From Niebla homalea (lineage: Eukaryota; Ascomycota; Lecanoromycetes; Lecanorales; Ramalinaceae), in assembly GCA_019925105.1 (NCBI GenBank), contig JAHGAU010000008.1, forward strand, positions 1,837,380 through 1,901,379: a DNA stretch of 64,000 bases, written 5' to 3'. The notes beneath the pieces were generated by a model, which made no database searches, was not told the DNA's origin, and saw nothing but the letters and a program-made list of their open reading frames with translations. How positions within the stretch are numbered: position 1 is the first letter of the stretch; the number at the start of each line of letters is the position of its first letter. Shown piece after piece: positions 31,445 to 43,525 of the stretch. The position numbers were made by a program, and so were the translations under genes.

Positions 31445-34299
31445 TCAGCTCTGGCTCAGCTCCGACTCCACCACTTCTTTCAAAGGATAAAAGTTCCTCA
31501 TTAACGATCTCCACCGCTCCTCCACCTGGACATAACCATTTGCAAATTGAAACAAACCACCAACCACACAAGCCTGGTGGAGTTCCAGTGGATTCGCAGT
31601 TTTCAGAACCTTTCCGTAAATTTCCATCAGTATGCAAGTTTCCTCGAAAGTACGGCAGTTGACAAACCCATAGTCAACGTTGACCGATGAGATGGGCGGA
31701 TGGTCCATCGGATCGCTGATCTCAAGAAACTGCTTTAGGTCCCATACAGATGGGCGGGGGCCCGCCGGCGGCGCGAGCAAAAAGCCCTCTAGGAACGGAA
31801 GCCTGGATCGTAGTTCCTTCAGCCCCTTTGAATCCATGAGCTGGATAAGTGTTCCCGCTTCGTATGCCTTCCAAAATTGTGTGAACGTGGCAGGTTGAAT
31901 GGCACCTCTTCGACGGTTATGGAACTCGTAGAAGAAACTTCCGTCACTTTCCGTAAGAAGCAGCTGGTAGAGATTTACAAGCATACTTTCTTCGACCTCT
32001 CCGCAGCAGGTCACAAATCCGAAAGAGTACCAATTTCTTTCAATCGGATTAGGAGTAATCTCAAGCAAGGTTTCCGCCAGCAAGTGGTAACTAGTCTCCT
32101 TGGCTTCTGGCTTCAGATCCCTAGCCGTCTTGTTGCGATCCTCGATATCTAAGTATGGCCTGGCCTTGTCATAGAAGGTCGCTATCAAATTTTGTTGCGC
32201 TTCATCTTTGCTCATAGGGCGCTCCAGGACATGAAGATTCTTCAGAAGCCAGGGAAAGTATTCCCCACGGGATTTCTCCGGCATGCTGTAATAGAACTCC
32301 TTGATCTTATCGACCAGGACGCCTCCAACACGCCACTCATGTATGTCCTCCGCTGAGAACTTGCCGGAAAGATAGAGGCCTCTATAGACCCCCAGAAGGT
32401 AAGACCACTTCCCGCCAAAGGGGACGTTATGGAATCCGAAATCTTCAAGAACATCCTCATCTTGAGGCATAAGGTCCTCCGCCAATGATTGCCAGAGATA
32501 GTCAGCAGAAGTAAGGGGGCGTTTAGAGCACGGAAATAAATGGCTCCCGGATCTTTTCTCCTGGCACGAATCGCTGCAGAAGGAGCCTTTGCTGCAAATA
32601 TTGCACCTTCTCGTCGTGGGTCTCATACATATATCGCACTCCCTCTCCGGCTCATCTCCTTCTGGAGTTGAATAGGTACCCCTGGCTGAACTGATTGTAT
32701 CCTCTGTTTGCCTGTTTACCCTTAGCACACATATTTCGTTAAGAGTAAGTGAGGATAAGCTAAGGTATCCAAAACTCGCCCACCTTCTGAACATTTCTGC
32801 AACTCTGTCCCGTTCTGCTCTCATCCTTAGCCGGTCGATCTGCAACTGTCTCTGTGAGCGCTCCTCCTGCTGACCACCTAAAACACTTCTTCCTCCAACA
32901 ACCGAAGTCCGTTCTTGCCGAACATGAGGCTCGACTGAGGCCTTCAATTTCTTCTTAACCTCCTTTTGCACTAACAAAAGAGCCTTTGCTGTCCGATCGG
33001 CCTGACCAGGCAAAAGTCGATCCACGATTGGCACGGTCCATGGTTTGAAGAGGCGCCCATGGCACCCTCTTGTCGTGAATCGCCCGTACGACTGAAGAAA
33101 GTGATTGCACATGAAGCAGCTGAGCTTGCTGCATCCAAAATACGGGAACAAACTCGATGTGGATGATTCAATGGTATTCAGAGACATTAGCATTTGGACC
33201 TCGGCGTGTATGTTTGGCTTTTGCTGTTGCCGTTTTGCGAACTCGCGTTCAATCTTAGCGACAGTCCAATTCTGGCCTAAGACAGCTTTCGTTGTAGCAG
33301 GGCCTAGATCAAGATGGAGGATACCAAAGGTCTGTCTCAGGTTGAGCGGGCGCTGAGACGGGTTTGCAGGCGCAAGAGGACGAGGAACCAGGATGACTAT
33401 AACCTGGTCGAAGCTTGGAAGCGTGAGAGCAATATTTTTGAATGTCTCGAAAGCAAGTCGGAGCCGGGCGAGCAGGCAGATCTCCAACCACAATCGCTTC
33501 GATCTGGAAGTGGCTTTTGGAGAGCTGCGGAGTACCTCCTCAATGTTTCTTGTCTGACGGAGGTTATACGATGCGATAACAAGCCTCTTGTGCTTTTCAA
33601 GGGTGCTTGTGCCGTTCATGTCCTGATCAAAGAGAAGATTCCGCAGGATGGATAGGGAAGCATCAAAGACAGGACTGTTTTCTGGTGCGTTGGTATCATT
33701 CTCCCTGCGGACAGCGTCGTTAGCTTTGAAGCTTGCCCTTAAATTAGGAATATAGCTGTGTTCAATCCGGTTCTGATGATACACGACCATCTCTTCCCAT
33801 AGGAGAATCTCAGACTGATCGGCTGGACAAGAAACATGAGTCTATTATACACCAATAACGCAGTCACACGAGACGTACCACGGTTGCAAGATAACGAACC
33901 CAGCACCTTTGCCAGTTCATCGAACACAAGCTTATCCACATCGGAGAAGCCTTCATTGCGAGCAATCCAGATGACGACATTCTCTTCAGCCTCCTTCATG
34001 GCGGAGCAAGTAACTGCTGTCCCGCCTTTCTTGTTGGCCGCAAATTCAGCCAAACAGTCAAGAAACCTTCGCTTAAGTCTCCCATGCCCCGAATCTGATA
34101 TTCGATGAGCGACTCTAGTATCCATACTAAGCGCATCCACATCTCCATTGTCATCGGGATCCAGGTCTTCTTCGAGGAGCGTATCAGATAATGAAGAAGG
34201 CTCAGCCTGGCCGCCATTTCGAAGCGAGAGGAGGTTCGCAAGAGAATCAAAATGAGACCGGTCCAGGCCTGGGTAGTTCCAGTCGAAGCTCTCACTCAT
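31445..34299 (-). CDS. OTT_1508-type deaminase fused to MYND zinc finger
   Basis: Two exons, 34299-33879 and 33822-31445, joined in phase 1 over a 56-nt intron (GTACGT...CCAG), giving 932 aa without lesions. The start MSESFDWNYPG is chosen over an upstream in-frame ATG (34386). The central domain holds PNIHAEVQMLMSL (His346, Glu348) and, after FPYFGCSKLS, Cys376 and Cys379. HAE plus CxxC are the zinc and catalytic residues of the deaminase fold, and FGCSKLSCFMCNHFLQSYG...GCHGRLFKPW is characteristic of the OTT_1508-like family found in fungi. Residues 536-572 form a MYND finger: Cys at 536, 539, 547, 550, 556, 560, His568 and Cys572, with exact spacing. The last 330 residues match nothing I recognise. 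The substrate is unknown (nucleic acid or nucleotide by family). The gene sits between two halves of a dead PKS. Confidence 0.85.
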
Positions 34300-34631
34300 T
34301 GTAGGATTAGATTTTATCCACAAGTCCAATGCGCTGTGAGAAGCGGTCGTGCGGGGTTCGAGAGGCGAAAAGCTTCGCACAGCCACAGACCTCGTCAGCC
34401 ACTGTAAGTAATTAACACAGCTGTGATTCCGTAGGCCGTATAGGGCTGCTTGGCGCTAGTCGAGGTACTGATTATTGGGGCTCTCTCGTACCAACCTGGG
34501 CGCCGTAAGCACATACAAGGCCATTTAGGACTCTCTGCGTTCTTGTACGGTTCTTAAGGATAGGTATTCCCCTGCTATTAGTATGGTAATAGGTTAGAGT
34601 GTACATGTGGTGCTGGAGCAGAGACACGCCA
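34300..34631. other. Junction between deaminase gene and PKS 5' half
   Basis: About 330 nt holding the deaminase promoter and, by position, the break point of the PKS. I see no terminal inverted repeat or clear target duplication here. Confidence 0.35.
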
Positions 34632-36779
34632 TTATGCATGAGAAGAGGGTTCCTTTGAATTTACGCGTGAAGGCGATGATACATCACATGATGCTAGGAG
34701 ATCCACGATGGCAACTCGCGTTGCCATCAAGGTTGGCTGAGATACTTTCGGCTTATTGATGTTGCTGCTCTCTGGGGCCGCGCATGATTCTTGTTCGATA
34801 GTGAACATGGGAGCGTATTTGGTTTCCCCCAAAACACCGTCGAGCTTTTGGATTGTTTCACGGAATACGGAGAAGGTGTTGATGGCATCACTGCCTACTT
34901 ACGCCCACTGTGCGCCTTGTCCAGTGAACACGAATGCAAGTACAGTGATCGTCTCCATACTAGAACCGAGAGTGGCATTCTCTGTGGAGATATCATTCAT
35001 CGCCTTTGTCTCGTTAGCGACTATGAAGGCTTTCTGAGAAAAGTGAATGCGTTTGAGGTTCAGTGTGTGAGCCAAAACTGAGAGATAGTACTCAACAACC
35101 CTCCTATGAGCCCTAAATACTTCTTGCCAATGTGATGTTTTCATAAGCAGAGAATGCGATGAGGAGTGGTCTTGAGGATGAGTGGTTATAGAGGGCGACT
35201 TCTCTGCGAAAGCCATGCTGATACTGAGGCACCAAGGCTCGGACGTACTCCACGATCACATGAGCATTTGTCCCAACGTAGCCAAACGTCGAAACACTGG
35301 CCACCCTGGAGGAGAAGCTGTCAGGCCAGATAGAGGGATCTTTGTGGATCTTCACATTGAGTTCCCTCTCTGGAACCTCAGGGTTGATCTCCTCCGGGCC
35401 AGCGACACCTGGAAGTTCACCAGACTCCAGCATCATGGCAGCCTTCCGAATAGCGAAGACCCCACTAACCGCTTCGCCGTGACTAATTTTCGGCTTGACC
35501 GCGCCTATCATTAGGGGCTTATCAGCTGATCTGCTATCGTTCATTGCCCGCGACACAGCTCGAGCCTGGATTGGGTTACGGACAGAGGTACCACGGCACT
35601 CGAAGTAGGCAGCCTTGTTTGGATCAAGATTAGCTCGAGTGTATGCAGCACGGATCACATCCTCCTGTCCTTTCACATTGCGGAAGGTGAGGCCGTAACC
35701 TGGGACTTTGCCGTTGGTATTCACAGCCGATGATCGTATGGCGGCGCGAATGACATGCCCATCCCGAATGGGGTCGGTGAGGCGCTTGAGAACTATGCAC
35801 CAGTACCTTCGCCACGACCATAACCATACGCCCGAGCATCGAAGGTATGGCAATCGAGGTCGGCGAAAGGAGACCTAGTTTGGCGGTGTTCATGTGCTGA
35901 TCGACGGTGAGTATTACTTTTACGCCATCAACGAGAGCCGCATCACAGTCTTTTGCGCGCAGAGCGTTGCACGCATTGTGAACGGCATACACAGAAGAAG
36001 AGCAAGCTGTATCAATCCTCGTGGAGCTACAGTAGTCAATCGATGTACCACAAGAAAATCCTGGCTAGGCAGGGAAAGAGCATACCTTGGACCCTTCAAA
36101 GCAAAGACATTGCCTGTGCGATTGCTGATGATACCAGGGTCTACACCGGTCGCAGCGTAGGTGTGTCTGAAGTCTGGATCTCGAAGTCTGGGTCTCGAAA
36201 TGTCATTTGATGGTAATCAGCTGTGAAGCTGCCAACCATGACAGCAGTATTGCTCCGAGGCATCTGATAGATCCTGTTAGGAGTGTCTTGTATCATGTAC
36301 GATGTGTGATGAGTGGATGTCTATACTTACGCTCTCAAGCGTCAACCAACCCGGCGCTTTCTATAACCACATAGCACACCTCGAGCATATTTGGCTGTTG
36401 CGGGTCCAGCCACATTGCCTCCACAAGGCGGACATTGAAGAACGTCGCATCGAAATTCTCTGCCTTGCTGTCGAGAGGGTGTTCCCAAGAACATTAGAGC
36501 TCCTCGGTCGATCATTATTTCTGCGGAAATTTGCATCAATGCTGAAACCAGTCTCAGGCACCTTTGGAGTACTCTCCAACTGCTTCTTGACGAGCACCTC
36601 CCAGAGAGACGAGGGGGAGTCAACATCGCCGTGGAGCTGGCAGCCTTTGACTCCTCTATTAGTAGAAGATCTTGTCGCAAAAGAAGAAGACAATGCAAGC
36701 ATACCCCACCCATGCCACAGATCGCAATAGGCTCTAACGAGGGTGCCTCCACTGGTGGAGGGGATTTCGTAAAAGGCAT
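34632..36779 (-). pseudogene. Highly reducing PKS relic, N-terminal half (KS, start of AT)
   Basis: The start is at 36779 (MPFTKSPPPVEAPSLEPIAI, then CGMG). KS blocks follow in several frames. The nucleophile motif DTACSSSVYAVH is intact (Cys codon 36004-36002), and ILTVDQHMNTAKLGLLSPTS and SAVNTNGKVPGYGLTF follow. The first catalytic His motif, normally ECHGTGTP, reads ECRGTSVRNP, so the His is Arg. The second reads KISHGEAVSG where KPNIGHSEAASG is usual, with the His kept. KAsynt_C (FGYVGTNAHVIVEYV) and the acyltransferase start (VFTGQGAQWA) are recognisable, and an AT piece (SQPTLMATRVAIVDLLAS) lies near 34720. The domain stops there and resumes as DH-like sequence only beyond the deaminase gene. 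Frame changes and the lost His show that it is dead. Confidence 0.88.
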
Positions 36780-37488
36780 TTTGATCCTGGGTGGTGAAAG
36801 TGGAAGATGGCGTTTCTGATGGCCCAAGAAAGCGAGGCTTAACTTCAAATAATGCGCCACCCAGTACAGAAGATGGAGCTTGCTTGCGATGAAGGCCACG
36901 GACCTCTTGATAAAGGCTGAAGCTGCGAGCTCCATTATCAGATTTTTTTTATCCACGCCTCGTCCAACCTGGGCGAGAATTAGGTACACGAAACATCAGT
37001 CATAGCGATGAGCTGTTGCGGCCGCGACGCCGACATATGGAGTGACAATTCCTCAGTGATGGCATCCTCGGTAGACTAAAGGCACTCTGCATAAGCGATA
37101 CACATGGAGCACATGGGTACTTAGAGCATCTAGCATAGGCCGCGGTAGCCAATCAGCTCATAATAAGCACGGATATCATGCCGCGCTTGACATGGAGCTG
37201 GAGGCCAAAAAGATCCATCGACCCTTCGGTCGACGACCCGCAGTTTCTGTTACTGAGGCTGCAGCTTTCTGAACTTTGCCCTGTGAAGCCCATCGATATT
37301 TCATCGTAGGATCAGACTAGCGTCGCTGGATTGCTGTCTGACAAAGAACTGACGTCGCCGAAGGAAGCTCACTGGCTGATGATCTCAGATACGTACCCTT
37401 GCGCACATGCATGCATTATGCCCACGGGGCTGGCTAATAATACCTATGGTTTTTCCCTTGCAACGGTGAACAACGCCAGGGATCAGTA
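36780..37488. promoter_or_regulatory. Divergent intergenic region, PKS and GMC oxidoreductase
   Basis: 709 nt between the minus-strand PKS start (36779) and the plus-strand GMC start (37489). The divergent layout is usual for co-regulated secondary-metabolite genes. No regulator-binding site can be assigned. Confidence 0.4.
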
Positions 37489-39402
37489 ATGGTTACCAGT
37501 ATGAATGGTGACAGCGCAAACCGCGCCATCTCCACGCCAGAAAAAGCACAAGGTCGCCACTTCGATGCTATCGTAGTTGAGGGACGAACGGCTAGCCTTG
37601 TCGCGGCAGCGCGCATGAGTGAACATGCAAGTAAGGATGTATTGGCCATCGAAGCCGGCACCGATCGTCGAGGAGATCCTAGAATCGATACACCTGGAGC
37701 ATTTACGGGCCTTCGGGGTGACGAAGATTATGATTGGGACTTTTATAGGGAGTCGCAGCTCTGTTGCGATACGATACGATGGACGTTGTGGTGTGGATGA
37801 CACATAAGGTAAGACCGATCTCAATGGCCGACAGATCCCTCAGTCGAGAGGAAAGGTTCTCGGTAAATCATCCTCCATCAATGTCACAGCTGTATTTTAC
37901 ACGACACAGCGGAACTTCCAAGTCTGGAGGAAGCTGGGAAACCAGAGTTGGAGTGTGGAGCCACGAGGAAATGGTCCCATATTACAGTAAATTCCCAAGT
38001 TCGACCCGGCTTCGCAAAAGACAGACCATCAGATGGGATTGGAGAACCAGGGCACGCATGGCCCCGATCTCCGCGACGTATGGCGATGTTTATGCAGCAT
38101 ACAACGAAGCTTGGATGGGAGCTTTCGAGAGGACCAGCTTCCGTGACCGTAGCGATCCCATTTTGGGTAGGAAGATGGGCCCTTTCATGCCTCCAAATTG
38201 CCTTGATCCCAGCATCATGACCGGATCATACGCCCCCAATGGATATTATGGCACGAAGATAGGAAGATGAATGAACCTTCACGTGCTGACCGAGACATAT
38301 GTCCACAGATGCTCTTAGAAGTTTCAGATGGCGACGTCATCGCGAAAGTAGTCGAGGTCAGTAGTCCGCAAGGCAATTTAGTTGAGGTCTACACCCCCGA
38401 GGTCATTGGCGGCTGCCGCTTTGCAATTGCCTCGGGTCCTGGGAAACTCCGGCATCGGGTCCAAAGCGATCCTTGTACAGAATGGCATCGATGTCTTGAT
38501 CGACAATCCTGGGGTGCGTGAGAACCTACGAGACCATTGCTTCTCTACAGTGTCATTCGAAGTTGTCGACGGACAGATCTCGGTAGATTTTGTACGTGAT
38601 CCGGTTGTCGTCGAAGCCTTGATGAAGCTGTATGGGGAGACAAAGATAAGACCTTTGTCGAATGTATCCCTCAGTCTCCCTTATGTTCCTTCCATCGATA
38701 TCGACGAACGCATGTAAACTGAAGACGTCGCTGCTCTTGCCAATGCCAATTATGGTCTGCAGGGTCTGGAAACCGATGACGGGAAAAGGGTTCAATTTGC
38801 TGAGTCGCGGTCAACGTTGCTCGACCTGAACGAAAGTAGCAGCTTCTACAGCTTCGTGCCGGGCCAGATGCACGTGAGCTCGACCGGTAAAAGATCCACG
38901 AACGAAGCATACACTCGACAGCTAGCGGAGAATTAAATCAGTGTTATGGTCGGCTTGAATCATCCTTTCTCCAGTGGGAGTTTGCACTAAGGAAGTGTTG
39001 ATCCCAAAGCTCCGCCAACGATCGATCCAAACTATCTGTTGCAACAGCTAGACCTGGAGATCTTGGCTCGTGGCACTCAATTTATCGAACTTTTGCTGAG
39101 CACCCACCAATGAAGGAATTCTGCAGACCGATAGTGGTCTTCCGCGCACCGCGGATCTATAGGATCTGAAACGTGCTTTACAGGTCACCAAGGACAGATT
39201 GTGGACGGCGTACATCTATCGTGCACTTGTCCAATGATGCCTCGCAAGCCCGGTGGTGCCTTAGACGATCGTTCTAGAGTCCACGGTGCACGTAACGAGG
39301 GTCATTGATTCGCGCATCTCCCCTGTGGTTACTCTTGGTAACATTCAAGCGACTGTATACGCTGTAGCTGAACGAGCCTCTAATCAAAGAAGATTGGTAT
39401 AG
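37489..39402 (+). pseudogene. GMC oxidoreductase, decayed
   Basis: The frame from ATG 37489 reads RHFDAIVVEGRTASLVAAAR, where GMC enzymes have a VVGGGTAGLVxAxR dinucleotide site. Two of the changed glycines are single G-to-A changes (GGG to GAG, GGC to AGC). Further blocks appear in order but in shifting frames: VLAIEAGTDRRGDPRIDTPG, EDYDWDFYRESQ, the substrate-domain block NSGIGSKAILVQNGIDVLID with NPGVRENLRDHCFSTVSFEV (about 38440-38570), and the closing RVIDSRISPVV and GNIQATVYAVAERA (about 39300-39390) that carry the usual C-terminal FAD contacts. Multiple stops and frame changes make this a pseudogene. GMC family members oxidise alcohols or sugars, and some act in polyketide pathways. 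The divergent position beside the PKS suggests a former tailoring enzyme. Confidence 0.85.
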
Positions 39403-41570
39403 TGGCTTGAACAGCTTCGTACAACCAGCCAGTGGAGTTCACTGAGATACCAAATGTGATATAGAGGTGACAGATGTCCATGATTGAGCACTCCTTCAGA
39501 TGCGAGGCTCCTACCTTGAGGCTCAATGTGCTTCTAGGGATTTCGGCTCAAAGCCTCGTTGTCTGGGGAATTTCCTAATCTGAACCGCAAATTCCCAGGG
39601 CCCCAATTTATTATAGGAAGTGGCCAGCTGACGGTGATACCATGCCCACCAGATGCATAAGATTCGATAATCCAGGAAATCGAAAAGGCTGCATCTCTCT
39701 TTCTCTGGGGGTCCCGAACCTGTGCGTCCCAGAAAGCGGATTGTTTTTTCGATTTTCCAGCCAGTACTGGCGTTGTCTTCAATACCCTTGTTAGGCGATA
39801 AGGTACGAGATCTTTAGAATCCCGTGATTACGATCCTGTGATTGTACTTGTACTTCTGAAGTATTGTCGGTGTTGCGCGACATGCAGTGAGACCAAAACT
39901 GAAGCCCACGAGGTCGGATAACATAACCTCGGTAGTTATACATCTTGCAGCACACTTGTCACTATTCTCGTGTCCTCGGCGCATTACAGAAATTACTTCG
40001 TAAATTTCAAGACACCGAGGGGCCGAGAATGCAGGATCAGCGATGTACTTCTGAGTGCGCCCAGGGTGATAGCTGTGCCACATCGGGTCAAGGCCAAGCA
40101 AACGTCTAGGAAGCGGTGGGTTCCATTGGGGCCGAGACCGAAGGATCGACTAATCCATTCACCCGCACTGCATGGCAGGTCTTGCCAGGGTCCAAAGCAG
40201 TCAAAGCTTCTGAACAGCTTGAGATTGCCACGAGCACAGCCTCGAATGAATGCAAAGGAATCAGTCTCCAGAATAATTGTAAATCTGCCTGCAGTGGATT
40301 GACGTAATAGTCGCTCAGTAAGCTTGGCCAAGGCTCTGTATCGACATGATTAGCTCCATAGTGGAGACTGAGGTGCGATCACTCGGGTGTCATTCATCGG
40401 AAAGTGCTGATCCAGATCGAGCTTCCAAACCTCAAAATTCAGCGAGTCACATTGGGCTCGCTAATCGGCCTAGTAAGCGAGGGGTCTCGGGCCTCTGTGA
40501 TCTATGACAAATCTGGCTTGCTTATCGTACGCTAATGCTGGGACAACAGTGGGTCGCTTCGCTCTGATTCGTTGGTTTAGCCTCAGTACCACATACTAGC
40601 GTGCGGTACCAGGTAAATTTTCCGTAGGTCCGAACGATAAGTTTTGCCCCGCCATCGTCGACCATCAGGCCTACGATTACAAAGTGCAGAGTCTTTATGC
40701 GTGAGCACGCAATCGCGGCACAATGATCTCAAGCTGATGGATGGCGTTCTCGGACCCAGGGATTGAAGGCAGACATAATCTTGATGTCGAGATGAGTCTG
40801 ATGTATCGTCGAGCCTCTATCTCCACAGATTGTTGCGGCATTGCTTTTCGGGAAGAAGTGCGGCTTGCATCTCGGAATCGAGAAGCACATAATTGAAGCA
40901 GATCAATAGAGCATGGCAAACGTGCTTAGCTGCAAACAACCCCCAGGCAAAGTATCAATTCCAGGTGTTGAGCCACAGCCACACCAACGTTGTAACACCT
41001 TTCCTCCAAGTAGCAAATGATTAGTCAAGACTGACACTGACGACCTGCGACTTGTCCTAGAGCGCAAGGTTCGCTGCGATAGAGCGAAACCCCAGCACGT
41101 CAGATGTACGAGAGTTGGTCAGGAATGTATGTATACACCAAACTGTGAATCTGCCGACCTCAACCCGGTAATGCAGAGTATCCATTCTCGCCTCAGTAAG
41201 TGAGCTGCCACTCACAATCCACTTTAGCCGATCACGACCTACGTCGATGATGTCTCCAGCGAGACTAGAGGGTGATGTGGTAAGCAGCCTACAGGATTAT
41301 CCTGTAAGTCAGTCCAATTAAATCAGCTCCAAGGTATTACGATTTCATACTGACGGGGTTCTTATTCCCTGCGCCAAGCTGAAAGGGGTTTTAGACTCGG
41401 GGAGTGGGGATTGATAAGATCAGTCTGCTTCTGAAATAATGCCGAACTTTATGAGCAAACGACTCATTCAGACACTAAACATACCGCATACTCATACCCT
41501 TCTCTCGAAATCGTGCTTAATTTATACATAAATCGATCTACGTCTTAAGGGGTTGATTAAGGTGGTATGT
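39403..41570. other. 2.2-kb interval, decayed, no gene
   Basis: No ORF matches a known family. Minus ORFs at 39814-40101 and 39993-40331 overlap in different frames and show no reliable motif. It probably contains worn-down remains of the metabolite locus. Confidence 0.35.
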
Positions 41571-41635
41571 AATGTACCCAGGAGGCCTAAGCCTGGATAC
41601 CAGTATCATCTACCATGATAAAGTTTATCACACAC

Positions 41636-42110
41636 ACACACACTTACCAATCAACCTTCACTATTCCGTACTTATTACCGAAACCCGCATCCGCACCCGC
41701 ACCTGCACCCCTACCCTCACCTACACCTTCACCTACATCCTCACCTGCACCCGCACCTACGCCCTCACGTATGCTCTTACCCTCACCCTCATCTTATCCC
41801 CCTTATTATCCCCACGATTCACCACCCTCACTGGTCACCACCCTTATTACTCTTGCCCTGGTATTAAGGCTGGTGAAAGTAACAGTGAAGTCAATATACT
41901 TCAGGGTGAGGGTGCGTTGCGCGCAAGTGGTAAGCGTGAGTGGTAAGGTTGGTGAGTGAAGGTATTAAGGGTGATAACGGTGAAGGTGCAGGTGGGGATG
42001 TATGCAGGTGGTGAGGGGTAAAAGGTGGTAATTGGTAAGAGTGAAGGTGGCAAGTGACAAGGGTGATGAAGGTGCAGGTGAGCACTAAGGGGGGTGAGTA
42101 ACAGACTAGA
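41636..42110. repeat. Fold-back repeat, left copy (C-rich arm, spacer, G-rich arm)
   Basis: The plus strand is rich in CACCCGCAC/ACCCTCACC-type steps at about 41635-41860, preceded by a short CA microsatellite. It then has a short unique spacer (GTATTAAGGCTGGTGAAAGT at 41861), then GGTGAGGGTG/GGTAAG-type steps to about 42110. The arms are roughly complementary. The long Thr/Pro/Ser ORFs across it are repeat artefacts. A similar unit lies at 43777-44155 with its spacer inverted. Confidence 0.65.
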
Positions 42111-42373
42111 AGTATGCCAAGTTTAAGCGTATAAATGTTGTGAAGGGGTGTGGAATGTAGAATAAGGTATTCGCTTAAATGTTCCGGGGGTAGTGGACCG
42201 ATGCAGCTCCGCTCCCACCCATCGGATCCCGAAATTTGAAGCATCCTTCATCGGCACTTATTCCAAATTCGTCCTGCAATCTTCAGATATATCCTACGGC
42301 GTGAACACTTATTTACCCTGTGAGGTGAATCAATCAGACTTTGAGCAGTGGACGTTTCTTAGCGCGACGAACA

Positions 42374-43525
42374 ATGGCTCTCACCAGCGACATCACTGTC
42401 GATACGACAAAATTCCTTCCAAGTTACATCACTGAAGAGACCGTCAAGACCAATCAGCTTCTGGAGACTATCACAAAGAAAGGACCGCAATGGTATGAAG
42501 TTGGGGCGGCAAAGTATCGTCAGATGCTTGAGAAGGGTGAGACCCCATTTCCAGCCCCAGTCTACCTACCCGAGGCACGGGACTCTTCCATACCCTCACG
42601 AGATACAAGCCGTGAGATTCCAATCCGCATCTACGGCCCCGACAATGGTCAACCAAGTCGAGGCATCTTTTTGCATCTCCACGGGGGCGGCTTCGTACTC
42701 GGAAGCCAGAAGCATTCTGATCAACGGCTTAAGAGGTACGCCAACACTGGTCAGCTTACATCAATATCCGTTGGGTATAGATTGGCTCCAGAAAATCCTT
42801 ATCCAGCAGCTGCGCAAGACTGCTACGACGTGGCCGAGTACCTTGTCGATCATGCAGAACGGGACTACGGCGTTAAGTTACTCTTTATGGGTGGAGAGTC
42901 AAGCGGCGTTACTCTTACAGCTCTGACGACCTTTCATCTCATACGGACAAGACCTGCCCATAAGCTTAAAGGCTTGATTCTTCCCTGTGGGATGTATGAC
43001 TTAACCCTCAACATGCCGCAAGTCTCCTCAGCAAAGCGCCCCATCGTTATCAACTATGAGGCAATGCAGCACTTCAATGACGCCGTCCTGCCCAAAATGA
43101 GCATTGAAGACAGACGCAACCCCTCTGTGTCTCCCATTTACGAGGATCTGCAGGCGCTAGTGGCGGGAGAAGGATCGAAGAAGCTTCCACCTGCCTTGTT
43201 CTTATGCGGCACTCAGGACCCCCTGCTAGACGACACACTGATGATGAGTATGAAATGGCAGATCGCTGGGGGCGAGGCGGTCGTGAAGATTTGGCCAGGA
43301 GTGGCACACGCTTTTACCTCTTTCCCGACGAAATCGGCCAAGGAGGCATCCAGCTTTACGGAGAAGTTCCTGGAGGACAAAATGAAAGTTTCGGGAGAGC
43401 CAAGTACAATCCACAAGGAGGGTGTCATGAGCATGCTGGCTCATAAGGGCCACTGGGTGCTGCACTTGGGGTGGGTTTTAATTATTTATATTAAGCGAGC
43501 CGCTCGGGTCGTTAAGCTCTGTTAA
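42374..43525 (+). CDS. HSL-type alpha/beta-hydrolase (esterase/lipase)
   Basis: 383 aa, single exon. HLHGGGFVLGS (residues 101-111) is the oxyanion-hole motif HGGG of the hormone-sensitive-lipase family. VGYRLAPENPYPAAAQDCYD follows, as in all members. The nucleophile elbow is GGESSG with Ser176 (family consensus GDSAG). The acid is Asp282 in CGTQDPLLDD and the base His312 in GVAHAF. The enzyme should hydrolyse short-chain or small-molecule esters; its substrate is unknown. The catalytic domain ends near residue 340. The last 40 residues (from KVSGEPS to the hydrophobic tail ending VVKLC) are not typical and read into DNA that resembles flanking repeat, so the natural stop may have been lost. 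The start ATG 42374 follows a short 5' region after the left fold-back repeat. It is the last open gene before the A/T-rich block. Confidence 0.88.
   Translation: MALTSDITVDTTKFLPSYITEETVKTNQLLETITKKGPQWYEVGAAKYRQMLEKGETPFPAPVYLPEARDSSIPSRDTSREIPIRIYGPDNGQPSRGIFLHLHGGGFVLGSQKHSDQRLKRYANTGQLTSISVGYRLAPENPYPAAAQDCYDVAEYLVDHAERDYGVKLLFMGGESSGVTLTALTTFHLIRTRPAHKLKGLILPCGMYDLTLNMPQVSSAKRPIVINYEAMQHFNDAVLPKMSIEDRRNPSVSPIYEDLQALVAGEGSKKLPPALFLCGTQDPLLDDTLMMSMKWQIAGGEAVVKIWPGVAHAFTSFPTKSAKEASSFTEKFLEDKMKVSGEPSTIHKEGVMSMLAHKGHWVLHLGWVLIIYIKRAARVVKLC

Noticed and set aside
39993..40331. Possible cytochrome P450 heme-loop sequence (FGLGPNGTHRF)
   Set aside because: The invariant Cys is missing and the neighbouring frame has no other P450 block.
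41572..41959. Thr/Pro/Ser-rich ORFs of 114-124 aa
   Set aside because: They are translations of the ACCC-type microsatellite, not genes.
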